Below are positions 1-6,668 of a stretch of 10,014 bases of DNA, in pieces. Source of the stretch: Synechococcaceae cyanobacterium (GTDB lineage Bacteria; Cyanobacteriota; Cyanobacteriia; PCC-6307; Cyanobiaceae); NCBI GenBank assembly GCA_947460085.1, contig CANHGA010000055.1, forward strand, positions 1 through 10,014, written 5' to 3'. Under the pieces are notes generated by a model, which saw nothing but the letters and a program-made list of their open reading frames with translations, was not told where the DNA came from and did not search any database. Position 1 is the stretch's first letter. Each line of letters starts with the position of its first letter. Both the position numbers and the translations under genes were made by a program.

Positions 1-1
1 C

Positions 2-244
2 CAGGCCCTCGAAAGCTTCGTGAATACAGCGTTCTTCAGTGATTTATCGATCACCAAAGCTGTAGAGATTCACATGAATTTGATTGACGGGTTCGCCAAG
101 CAGCTCAAGCTGGAGGGAAATCAGAACGACTTCCTGCAGGACTACCGGCTTGCCCTCCTTGATGTGATGGCCCACATCTGTGAGATGTACCGCCGTTCGG
201 TGCCCCCTGATGGATCGGCAGCTGGATACCCAGGCCCCTCCTAA
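2..244 (+). CDS. kaiA: Circadian clock protein KaiA, C-terminal fragment (5' end outside window)
   Basis: This is the last 80 codons of kaiA, open at the left window edge in the frame that begins at base 2 and ending with TAA. KaiA stimulates KaiC autophosphorylation by binding the KaiC C-terminal tail in the cytoplasm. The fragment is the C-terminal four-helix-bundle domain, which carries dimerisation and KaiC binding. It shows the family segments HMNLIDGFAKQLKLEG and DVMAHICEMYRRS. An in-frame GTG at base 20 is internal and should not be taken as the start, because homology continues upstream of it. After the conserved MYRRS end there is a short Pro/Gly/Ser tail (VPPDGSAAGYPGPS), several residues longer than the end I recall for the S. 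elongatus protein. The fragment has lower GC than kaiB and kaiC (about 51% over bases 1-180 by hand count). kaiB follows 45 bp downstream on the same strand. The identification is secure; the N-terminal pseudo-receiver domain cannot be assessed. Confidence 0.95.
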   Translation, partial: QALESFVNTAFFSDLSITKAVEIHMNLIDGFAKQLKLEGNQNDFLQDYRLALLDVMAHICEMYRRSVPPDGSAAGYPGPS

Positions 245-289
245 TCCGCGCCTACCCCACCTTTTGGCTGCCTCCGCCGCCTCGCTTCC

Positions 290-649
290 ATGACTCCCCG
301 CAAGACATACATCCTCAAGCTCTACGTGGCGGGCAACACGCCCAACTCGATGCGGGCCCTCAAGACCCTGCGCAACATCCTCGAGACCGAGTTCCTTGGG
401 GTCTACGCGTTGAAGGTGATTGACGTGCTCAAAAACCCCCAGCTCGCCGAGGAGGACAAGATCCTCGCCACCCCCACCCTCGCCAAAATCTTGCCCCCAC
501 CGGTGCGCCGGATCATCGGTGATCTTTCGGACCGGGAACGGGTGCTGATCGGTTTGGACCTCCTCTACGACGAGCTAACCGAAGAAGACCTGGCTGATGG
601 CGCAGGCCTTGGTAATGGCGCAGACCTGGGCGAAGGGGACGACCAGTAG
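290..649 (+). CDS. kaiB: Circadian clock protein KaiB
   Basis: KaiB is the fold-switching clock protein that binds the CI ring of phosphorylated KaiC, sequesters KaiA, and engages SasA and CikA as output partners. The 119-residue product starts with the standard TPRKTYILKLYVAGNTPNS strand-helix region of a thioredoxin-like fold. It keeps KVIDVLKNPQLAEEDKILAT, the proline-rich switch segment TPTLAKILPPPVRR (prolines 62 and 69-71), and Gly88/Asp90 in IGLDLL, the positions whose counterparts control fold switching in characterised KaiB. The conserved core ends near residue 95. An acidic, Gly-rich extension (96-119) makes it about 17 residues longer than the 102-residue S. elongatus KaiB. Residues 103-114 of this extension come from an 18-bp imperfect tandem duplication. 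The start ATG fits the family N-terminus and has no Shine-Dalgarno sequence (preceding bases are cttcc). kaiC follows after 88 bp, so the two are probably co-transcribed. Confidence 0.97.
   Translation: MTPRKTYILKLYVAGNTPNSMRALKTLRNILETEFLGVYALKVIDVLKNPQLAEEDKILATPTLAKILPPPVRRIIGDLSDRERVLIGLDLLYDELTEEDLADGAGLGNGADLGEGDDQ
596..631 (+). repeat. 18-bp imperfect tandem duplication at the 3' end of kaiB
   Basis: Two adjacent 18-bp units (596-613 and 614-631) share the core ATGGCGCAG and differ at four positions (unit positions 1, 11, 14 and 18). They are in frame and encode the related hexapeptides DGAGLG and NGADLG (KaiB residues 103-114). They lengthen the acidic tail beyond the conserved KaiB fold. 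This is seen directly in the sequence; any effect on clock function is unknown. Confidence 0.8.
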
Positions 650-737
650 GGCTGCCGTGCCCAGGTCTTCATTTCCACGCGTCGTGATGGCGAGCCCCAC
701 CTTCACTCCCTAGCTTCTCCCTAAGTCTGTTTGCCCC
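650..737 (+). other. kaiB-kaiC intergenic spacer (88 bp)
   Basis: This spacer separates the kaiB stop from the kaiC ATG. I see no convincing -35/-10 pair, no hairpin with a T-tract, and no Shine-Dalgarno element before kaiC (bases before the ATG are gtttgcccc). A four-base-stem dyad, CACG-cgt-CGTG, lies at 676-686 but is too short to call. The spacer is longer than the other same-strand gaps in the window, so an internal promoter or processing site is possible but not shown. Confidence 0.4.
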
Positions 738-2273
738 ATGCAGGATTCAAGCTCCACCGGTTCTCCCTTGATGCAGGTGCAGAAGCTCCCAACCGGGATT
801 GAGGGCTTCGATGACGTCTGCCATGGCGGGTTGCCCATTGGCCGCTCAACCCTGATTAGCGGCACCTCGGGCACGGGTAAGACGGTGTTCTCGCTGAACT
901 TCCTCTACAACGGCATTCGCGAGTACAACGAGCCGGGCATCTTTGTCACTTTTGAGGAGTCGCCCCTCGACATCCTGCGCAACGCCGCCAGCTTTGGCTG
1001 GAACCTCCAGGAGTTGGTGGAGCAGGACAAGCTCTTCATACTGGATGCCTCCCCGGATCCGGAAGGCCAGGACGTGGCCGGCAGTTTTGATCTCTCGGGC
1101 TTGATCGAGCGCATCAACTACGCGATCCACAAGTTCAAGGCCAAGCGGGTGGCGATTGATTCGATCACCGCGGTATTCCAGCAGTACGACGCGGTCTCGG
1201 TGGTGCGTCGCGAGATCTTCCGGCTGATTGCCCGCCTGAAGGAAGTGGGGGTCACCACGGTGATGACCACCGAGCGCATTGATGAATATGGCCCGATTGC
1301 CCGCTACGGCGTTGAGGAGTTTGTCTCCGACAACGTGGTGATCCTGCGCAACGTGCTCGAAGGTGAGCGGCGGCGCCGCACCGCTGAAATTCTCAAGCTG
1401 CGCGGCACCACCCACATGAAAGGGGAGTTCCCCTTCACCATGGGCAGCGATGGCATCAGCGTCTTCCCGCTGGGGGCCATGCGCCTGACCCAGCGCTCCT
1501 CCAACGTGCGTCTGTCGTCCGGCGTACCCAGGCTCGACGAGATGTGCGGGGGCGGGTTCTTCAAGGATTCGATCATCCTGGCCACCGGGGCCACCGGCAC
1601 GGGCAAAACCCTGCTCGTCTCCAAGTTTGTGGAAGACGCCTGCCGCAGCAACGAACGGGCGATTCTGTTTGCCTACGAGGAGTCCCGCGCCCAGCTGCTG
1701 CGCAATGCCACCAGCTGGGGCATTGATTTCGAACAAATGGAGCAGGACGGCCTGCTCAAGATCATCTGCGCCTACCCCGAGTCCACGGGCCTGGAGGATC
1801 ACCTCCAGATCATTAAGACGGAGATCAGCGAATTCAAGCCATCGCGGATGGCGATTGATTCGCTCTCAGCCCTGGCCCGGGGGGTCAGTCACAACGCCTT
1901 CCGCCAGTTTGTGATTGGGGTCACCGGCTACGCCAAGCAAGAGGAGATCGCCGGCTTCTTTACGAACACCTCGGAGGAGTTCATGGGGAGCCACTCGATC
2001 ACCGACTCCCACATCTCCACCATCACCGACACGATCCTGCTCCTGCAGTACGTGGAGATCCGGGGTGAGATGGCCCGCGCCCTGAACGTGTTCAAGATGC
2101 GGGGCTCCTGGCATGACAAGGGCATTCGGGAGTTTGTGATCACCAGCAATGGTCCGGAGATCAAGGATTCGTTCTCGAATTTTGAGCGCATCATCTCCGG
2201 TGTTCCCCATCGCATCACCACCGACGAGCGCAGCGAGCTCTCGCGCATCGTGCGCGGCGTGGCCGACGACTAG
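738..2273 (+). CDS. kaiC: Circadian clock ATPase/kinase KaiC
   Basis: KaiC is the central oscillator enzyme, a homohexamer of two stacked RecA-like rings with autokinase, autophosphatase and slow ATPase activity. The 511-residue product is full length (S. elongatus KaiC is 519). CI has Walker A GTSGTGKT (42-49, Lys48) and paired catalytic glutamates 73-74. CII has Walker A GATGTGKT (284-291, Lys290) and glutamates 314-315. The CII phosphorylation segment ITDSHISTITDT gives Thr422, Ser427 and Thr428, equivalent to S. elongatus T426/S431/T432 with an offset of four. The C-terminal A-loop region (KDSFSNFERIISG) and the RIVRGV KaiA-binding tail are present, but the tail ends in ADD, about four residues earlier than in S. 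elongatus. All residues needed for a working phosphorylation cycle are therefore intact. ATG 738 gives the short variable N-terminus typical of the family; Met12 is a less likely start. The long antisense reading frame across it is a codon-bias shadow. It converges with nblS, 13 bp away. Confidence 0.98.
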   Translation: MQDSSSTGSPLMQVQKLPTGIEGFDDVCHGGLPIGRSTLISGTSGTGKTVFSLNFLYNGIREYNEPGIFVTFEESPLDILRNAASFGWNLQELVEQDKLFILDASPDPEGQDVAGSFDLSGLIERINYAIHKFKAKRVAIDSITAVFQQYDAVSVVRREIFRLIARLKEVGVTTVMTTERIDEYGPIARYGVEEFVSDNVVILRNVLEGERRRRTAEILKLRGTTHMKGEFPFTMGSDGISVFPLGAMRLTQRSSNVRLSSGVPRLDEMCGGGFFKDSIILATGATGTGKTLLVSKFVEDACRSNERAILFAYEESRAQLLRNATSWGIDFEQMEQDGLLKIICAYPESTGLEDHLQIIKTEISEFKPSRMAIDSLSALARGVSHNAFRQFVIGVTGYAKQEEIAGFFTNTSEEFMGSHSITDSHISTITDTILLLQYVEIRGEMARALNVFKMRGSWHDKGIREFVITSNGPEIKDSFSNFERIISGVPHRITTDERSELSRIVRGVADD

Positions 2274-2280
2274 GGGGTAA

Positions 2281-2292
2281 GCCTGGTCAGGC
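2281..2292. terminator. Weak inverted repeat at the kaiC/nblS convergent junction
   Basis: The arms GCCTG and CAGGC flank a two-base centre (GT). In RNA this would be at best a four-base stem with a tetraloop, with no following T-tract on either strand. It overlaps the nblS stop codon (2287-2289) and lies 8 bp after the kaiC stop. It is the only dyad I found between the two convergent genes. A terminator role is speculative; transcripts more likely read into the opposing gene. Confidence 0.15.
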
Positions 2293-4296
2293 GTTGAGGG
2301 CGTTGGCTTCCAGCTCATAGCGGCGGCGGCCAGCCAGCAGCTCGAGTTCGTCGGCATCGGACTCTTCCAGGGGCAGGTCAAACCAGAACACCGTGCCGAT
2401 TCCCAGGGCGCTCGTCATCCGCACCTGGCTGCCGTGCTTGTCGAGGATGCCGCGCACGATCGAGAGGCCCAGGCCGGTGCCGGCCTCGGTATGCACAGCG
2501 TTTTCCACCCGATAGAAGCGCTCAAAGATGCGGCTTTGGTCGACCTCTGAAATGCCACAGCCGCTGTCGGCAATTTCAACCCTGAGCCTGGGCAGGGGCG
2601 AGGTCAGGGCGCAGCTGGGGTTGGCGTTGGTGTCGTCCGGGATCAGCGGGCAGAGGTCGGGCCAGGGATAGGCCCGGACCATCAGTTGGCCGCCTTTGGG
2701 GGTGAACTTGAGGGCATTGCCGACCAGGTTGTCGAACACCTGCAGCAGCAAATCCCAGTTGCCAAGGGCCCTCGGCAGGTGGGGATCGGCGTCGAAGTGC
2801 AAGCTCACGCCTTTGTCATCGGCATTGAGGCGATAGGTGCGCAGGGTTTGCTCGATCGCCGTTGGCAGCTCGATCGGTTCAAAGGCCCAAACCCGTTCGC
2901 TCTCCAGCCGGGAGAGGTCGAGCACGTCGTTGACGAGGCGGGTGAGCCGATCGGTTTCGTCATTGGCGATGCCCAGGAACTCCTTTTTCTCCGCCTCGCT
3001 CAGTTGGTCGCCGAGGTCGTGGAGGGTCTCCACGTAGCTCTTGATGTTGAACAGGGGCGTGCGCAGCTCATGGGACACGTTGCTGATGAACCGGCTTTGG
3101 GCCGCATTGAGTTCCACCTCTCGGGTGAGGTCCTGGATGGTCATGGCGATGCCCTTGAGGGTTTCCCCACTGGCATCCCGCACCGACTGCAACACAATCC
3201 GCAGCGTGCGAAAGGGTTCGCCAAAGCGGCAGCGCACATCCGCCGAATCCTTGGCCCCGCCTACCAGGCTTTCGAGGGCCGCCTGCAGTTCGAGGGCGAG
3301 GGGTTCGGGTAACTCCCCAATGAGTTCGCTGCCCTCGAGGTTGCGCCCTTCCCAGCGGAACAGGCGCCGGGCCGTGGGATTCACCAGCACGATCGAGCCG
3401 TCCGCATCCAGGAGCACCGCCCCGTCGGCCATGGTGGCGATCAGGGTTTGCTGCTTCACCTGGGCAGCCGTCAGCTCTTCGATATTGGCGGCTTTGTAAA
3501 CCTCCAGTTGGGAGGCCATGGTGTTGAAGCCCCCCAGCAACTCCCCCAGTTCCCCGCCCACCGGCAGGGACAGGCGGGTTTCGAAGTTGCCGCTTGCAAT
3601 CGAGCGCACGCCCTGCAAGAGCTCCTTCACCGGCCGGGTGATGGTGAGGGCGTTAAACACCGCCCCCAGGATCACCAACACCCAGATGGAGACGAACACG
3701 GCCACGGTCACTTCCCTGGTGAGGGCAGCGCTGGTGAGCAGGGTTTCGTTGGGGTTGATGCCCAGGGCGAGCACACCGAAATAGTGGCCGTCACTCACCA
3801 TCGGCACAAACACATCGGTCACCCGGCCATCCGGGCTGAGGTGTTGGCGGATGAGGGGGGTGTCGGGCCGCTTTTGGATATCGGCCGGCAGTTCCAGGCG
3901 CCGACTCAGGAGCAACTCGCTGCTGCCGGCATTGCCGCCAATGGGAATGCCCAGGTAGATGATCCCCTCGGGATCGGCGAAAAAGATGTAGCGAAGGCTC
4001 CGGCTGGAGCGCCAAAAGCGGTCGGCCACGGCGGCTAATTCCCGGTCGTTGCCCTCGGCCACCAAGGGGGTGACATTGGCGGACAACAGCAGGCCGAGGT
4101 CGCGGGCGTAGCGGGTGTCGCTGAGTTGGGCATCCCGTTGGATGCCATTAAGCGCCAAAAAGGTGATGCCTGTCATCAGCAGGCTCACCACCATCGTGGC
4201 CACCACCAGCAGCTTGGTTTGGAGGCTGAATTCAGCCCACCACAGCCCAAGTCGCTTTTGCCAGGTGGGGTCAGGGCCGGGGTTGGTTGTTGTCAT
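2287..4296 (-). CDS. nblS: NblS/Hik33 (DspA, Ycf26) membrane sensor histidine kinase
   Basis: This 669-residue two-component sensor has the length and domain order of cyanobacterial NblS/Hik33 (about 663 residues). That kinase controls responses to high light, cold, nutrient and redox stress, classically through RpaB. In order, it shows TM1 about 28-50, an extracytoplasmic sensor about 51-194 with FFADPEGIIYLG (105-116), TM2 about 195-219, HAMP about 220-270, PAS about 280-390, a HisKA H-box SNVSHELRTP with His409, and HATPase_c. The ATPase has N-box DNLVGNALKF (522-531), G1 DSGCGIS (577-583), F-box FERFYRVE and G2 GTGLGLSIV (606-614). A Pro/Cys-containing insert of about 26 residues (544-570) lies between N and G1 boxes. 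The ATG overlaps the purD stop as ATGA, and AGGTG eight bases upstream, inside purD, may serve as ribosome binding site. The symbol rests on overall architecture and the H-box region, not on a database search. Confidence 0.9.
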   Translation of the reverse strand: MTTTNPGPDPTWQKRLGLWWAEFSLQTKLLVVATMVVSLLMTGITFLALNGIQRDAQLSDTRYARDLGLLLSANVTPLVAEGNDRELAAVADRFWRSSRSLRYIFFADPEGIIYLGIPIGGNAGSSELLLSRRLELPADIQKRPDTPLIRQHLSPDGRVTDVFVPMVSDGHYFGVLALGINPNETLLTSAALTREVTVAVFVSIWVLVILGAVFNALTITRPVKELLQGVRSIASGNFETRLSLPVGGELGELLGGFNTMASQLEVYKAANIEELTAAQVKQQTLIATMADGAVLLDADGSIVLVNPTARRLFRWEGRNLEGSELIGELPEPLALELQAALESLVGGAKDSADVRCRFGEPFRTLRIVLQSVRDASGETLKGIAMTIQDLTREVELNAAQSRFISNVSHELRTPLFNIKSYVETLHDLGDQLSEAEKKEFLGIANDETDRLTRLVNDVLDLSRLESERVWAFEPIELPTAIEQTLRTYRLNADDKGVSLHFDADPHLPRALGNWDLLLQVFDNLVGNALKFTPKGGQLMVRAYPWPDLCPLIPDDTNANPSCALTSPLPRLRVEIADSGCGISEVDQSRIFERFYRVENAVHTEAGTGLGLSIVRGILDKHGSQVRMTSALGIGTVFWFDLPLEESDADELELLAGRRRYELEANALNA

Positions 4297-5594
4297 CGCT
4301 GGCGCACCTGGTGGCCAATGTCGCGCCGGTAGGTGATGCCTGCGTAGGTCACAGACTCAAGGCCGGCGTAGGCCTGCTCAAAGGCGTCATCAAAGGTCTC
4401 GGCCTGGGCGACCACCGCCAACACCCGCCCGCCGCTGGTGCGGCAGAGCCCATCGGGGCCCCGTTGGGTGCCGGCGTGGAACAGCTGCAGCCGATCGCTG
4501 GTGCTAAAGCTGCCCTCGATCACATCCCCTTGCCGCACCGTGCCCGGGTAGCCGTGGGCGGCGGCGATGACGCAGGCGCTGCAGGTGGGTGCAATCGTGA
4601 GGGCTGGAGCGGCGGCCAGGCTGCCGGTGGCGCAGGCCAGGAGCACCTGGGCCAACTCTGGGCCGAGAAGGGGCATCAGGGTTTCGCACTCCGGGTCGCC
4701 AAAACGGCAGTTGAATTCGATCACCCTTGGGCCGGTGCTGGTGAGCATCAGGCCGGCGTAGATCACCCCGCGGTAGTCGATGCCCCGTTGACGCAGGCCC
4801 TTCAGAATCGGTTCCAGCACCAAATGCCGCACCTGCTCCAGGGCGTCGGCATCCAGCAGGGGGGCGGGGGCGTAGGCCCCCATGCCCCCGGTGTTGGGGC
4901 CGGTGTCCCCCTCGCCAATGCGTTTGTGGTCTTGGGCCGGCGGCAGCAGCACCATGGTTTGCCCATCGGTGAGGGCAAACACCGAGACCTCCGGCCCGTG
5001 CATCCGCTCTTCCAGCACCAGGGAGGCGCCTGCTGAGCCAAACCGACCGCTGAAAACCTCTTCGATGGCCTCTTGGGTTTCGGCAATGGTCTCGGCCACG
5101 GTGACGCCTTTGCCGGCGGCGAGCCCGTCGGCTTTCACCACCAGGGGTTGTTGTTGCTGCTCCACCACCGCCAGGGCCTCGGCCCTGCTGGTGGCATGCC
5201 AATAACCGGCGGTAGGCACGGCCGCCTCCACCATCAAGGCCTTGGCCCATTGTTTGCTGGCTTCCAGCTGGGCCCCATCGGCGCCGGGGCCAAAAACGGG
5301 AAAGCCGGCGCCCCGCAGCCCATCCGCCAAGCCAGCTGCCAGGGGGGCCTCTGGGCCCACCACCACGAGTTCAACGCCGCGCTCCTGGCAGGCCGCCAGC
5401 AGGCCGGCCTGGTCCCCTTCGGCAATGGCCAGTTGCTGGATGCCCTCCAGCTCCAGGGTGCCGCCATTGCCTGGTGCCACCCAAACCGACTCCACCCCCG
5501 GGCAGCGGCCCAGGGCCCAGGCCAGGGCGTTCTCTCGGCCACCCCCGCCAACCACCAGGATGCGTGCTGGAGTTGGGGAGTTGGCTGGGGCCAT
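4293..5594 (-). CDS. purD: Phosphoribosylamine-glycine ligase (GAR synthetase)
   Basis: PurD joins glycine to 5-phosphoribosylamine using ATP, the second step of de novo purine synthesis, in the cytosol. The product is 433 residues, the normal size. The N-domain begins with ARILVVGGGGRENALAWAL (10-28) and includes VVVGPEAPLAAGL. The ATP-grasp core has PLVVKADGLAAGKGV (150-164) and VLEERMHGPEVSV. The signature HKRIGEGDTGPNTGGMGAY is at 223-241 and VIEFNCRFGDPECETL, with the metal/ATP-binding region, at 291-306. ATG 5594 is preferred because it places the Gly-rich loop about 15 residues in. The frame stays open upstream to a GTG at 5681, but that adds a Pro-rich, unrelated-looking 29 residues. 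There is no Shine-Dalgarno sequence, and the leader is C-rich because of the G-tract on the + strand. Its stop overlaps the nblS start (ATGA), so it is probably the first gene of a purD-nblS operon. Confidence 0.96.
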   Translation of the reverse strand: MAPANSPTPARILVVGGGGRENALAWALGRCPGVESVWVAPGNGGTLELEGIQQLAIAEGDQAGLLAACQERGVELVVVGPEAPLAAGLADGLRGAGFPVFGPGADGAQLEASKQWAKALMVEAAVPTAGYWHATSRAEALAVVEQQQQPLVVKADGLAAGKGVTVAETIAETQEAIEEVFSGRFGSAGASLVLEERMHGPEVSVFALTDGQTMVLLPPAQDHKRIGEGDTGPNTGGMGAYAPAPLLDADALEQVRHLVLEPILKGLRQRGIDYRGVIYAGLMLTSTGPRVIEFNCRFGDPECETLMPLLGPELAQVLLACATGSLAAAPALTIAPTCSACVIAAAHGYPGTVRQGDVIEGSFSTSDRLQLFHAGTQRGPDGLCRTSGGRVLAVVAQAETFDDAFEQAYAGLESVTYAGITYRRDIGHQVRQR

Positions 5595-5690
5595 TGTTTT
5601 TGGGGTTGGGGGGGTTCGGGGATGGATGGGAGGCCGCAGCTCCCTTAGGTTGAGCGCCGCAGAGCGGGCCGCCGCCCCCACCTTCTTTAC
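5595..5690. promoter_or_regulatory. Divergent intergenic region between purD and the exported-protein gene
   Basis: This 96-bp stretch separates two divergent translation starts, so promoters for both directions are expected in or near it; that is inference from gene orientation. I cannot identify reliable -10 or -35 hexamers on either strand. TAGGTT at 5646-5651 is only a weak -10 candidate for the + strand. The purD-proximal half is strikingly G-rich on the + strand. No Shine-Dalgarno sequence precedes either start. Confidence 0.5.
5602..5630 (+). other. G-quadruplex-type motif upstream of purD
   Basis: Four G-runs of 4, 7, 4 and 3 bases are separated by TT, TTC and ATGGAT. This satisfies the usual G3+N1-7 quadruplex pattern with three short loops. 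The motif starts 8 bp upstream of the purD ATG. The + strand is G-rich, so a purD transcript starting upstream would carry the C-rich complement, while a transcript of the divergent gene would carry the G-rich form only if it began at or before this point. Folding is predicted from pattern alone. Confidence 0.6.
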
Positions 5691-6668
5691 ATGCCGGCAG
5701 GGCTTTCCCCATTCTCAGCGCTTGGCAAGGGGGGGGCTTGCTTGGCCGGGCTGCTCAGCTTTGCCCTGCTGTCACCCCGGGCTGGGGCGCTTCCAACGCA
5801 GCCCGTGCCAGCCACCCTGGATCAGCTGGCCACGGCCTGCCAGGCGGCCGTGGCTCAGGGGAATGCCAGCTCGGTGACGTTGTTGCAGCAGCGGCTGTTG
5901 GTGGTCAAGCCCGCCCCCCAGCCCCTGGCGGTGGTGCTGGCCAATGCCGATGGGCTCTTGACCTGCCAGGCCCCTGATCTGGCCCTGCAGGTGTTGGCCC
6001 GCTACTCGCCCGCTCCGGGTCCCGATCGGACCCTGTGGTTGACCATGCAGTGGCGGGCGGCCTCGGCTGGGCTGCACCACCAACTCGCGGCCGAGGCCCT
6101 TCAACAGTTGGCTGCGGGCCAGCCAGGCGCCTTGGATGCCCGGTTGTTGCCCGTGCAAGAGAAGGAGGACGGCACGGTGTTGAGCCGATCCGCCTTGGAC
6201 CTGTTGGCGGGGCATTTGGAAAGCCTGGGCCTCAACCGGGAGGCGGCGGAGGTGTTGCTAGCCGGCCGCCCAGGCGGTGTTTCCCTCGCCGAGCGCTACG
6301 GCAGGGCTGTGGCCCTGCTCGATGCCTTGCCGATCGCCCAGCGCCAGCGCCTCCTCGAATTGGCCTTGGACCAGGCCGCGGCGGCAGGCTCCTGGGGCCT
6401 GGTGGCAGAACTGTTGGATCAGCAGCTGGCCCTTGACGCTGGCCCTGGTGTGGCGGCCACACAAGCCATGCAGCGGCGCCTGCGACTCAGTGGCCGAATT
6501 GATGATGCCTACGGTGAGTGGTTGGCGCGCCGTCGCGACCCCTTAGCCCAGGATCCAGCCAGCCAGCAGCGCCGCTCTGCGTTGGAGCTTCAACTCCGAT
6601 CCCCCCGCGCAGCGGGCGGCCATGCCGCCTCCCCCCAGCCCCTGACCAATCCCGTGAACCATCCATGA
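5691..6668 (+). CDS. Uncharacterised exported alpha-helical protein encoded upstream of purC
   Basis: I do not recognise a named family. The 325-residue product begins with a likely signal peptide: a hydrophobic core at about 15-28 and a plausible signal peptidase I site AGA|LP after residue 33. Cys17 lacks a proper lipobox, so a lipoprotein is unlikely. The mature part is very rich in Ala, Leu and Gln and looks all-helical, with repeated helix-turn segments (about 43-71, 95-104, 118-142, 165-192, 197-250, 254-280). These resemble a TPR-like or other alpha-solenoid fold, though no clear TPR consensus is visible. Two further cysteines lie at 50 and 92. The C-terminus (about 303-325) is low-complexity and Pro-rich. 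Codon use and GC match purC and purD, which supports a real gene. A run of eight Gs lies at codons 13-15. Its TGA overlaps the purC ATG (ATGA), implying translational coupling. A periplasmic or thylakoid-lumen location is inferred. Confidence 0.8.
   Translation: MPAGLSPFSALGKGGACLAGLLSFALLSPRAGALPTQPVPATLDQLATACQAAVAQGNASSVTLLQQRLLVVKPAPQPLAVVLANADGLLTCQAPDLALQVLARYSPAPGPDRTLWLTMQWRAASAGLHHQLAAEALQQLAAGQPGALDARLLPVQEKEDGTVLSRSALDLLAGHLESLGLNREAAEVLLAGRPGGVSLAERYGRAVALLDALPIAQRQRLLELALDQAAAAGSWGLVAELLDQQLALDAGPGVAATQAMQRRLRLSGRIDDAYGEWLARRRDPLAQDPASQQRRSALELQLRSPRAAGGHAASPQPLTNPVNHP

Noticed and set aside
650..737. Possible promoter or RpaA-type site for kaiC in the spacer
   Set aside because: No convincing hexamers or direct repeats were visible; reported only as a spacer.
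846..1802. Long minus-strand open frame (318 codons) opposite kaiC
   Set aside because: It lies wholly antisense to a strongly conserved gene, its translation is low-complexity His/Gly/Ala-rich, and high GC makes such shadows common.
2686..3312. Plus-strand open frame (208 codons) opposite the nblS kinase domain
   Set aside because: It is antisense to the HisKA and ATPase motifs of nblS, with no homology signal and a composition typical of a complementary-strand shadow.
4287..5036. Plus-strand open frame (249 codons) opposite purD and the nblS start
   Set aside because: It is the complement of conserved PurD codons, with Gly/Ala/His/Gln-rich sequence and no recognisable motif.
5595..5681. 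Upstream GTG extension of PurD by 29 residues
   Set aside because: The extension is Pro/Arg-rich, unlike the PurD N-terminus, and would overlay the G-rich intergenic tract. ATG 5594 gives the normal family length.
6518..6664. Upstream GTG extension of PurC by 49 residues
   Set aside because: It runs inside the preceding gene in another frame, and PurC homology begins right after ATG 6665.
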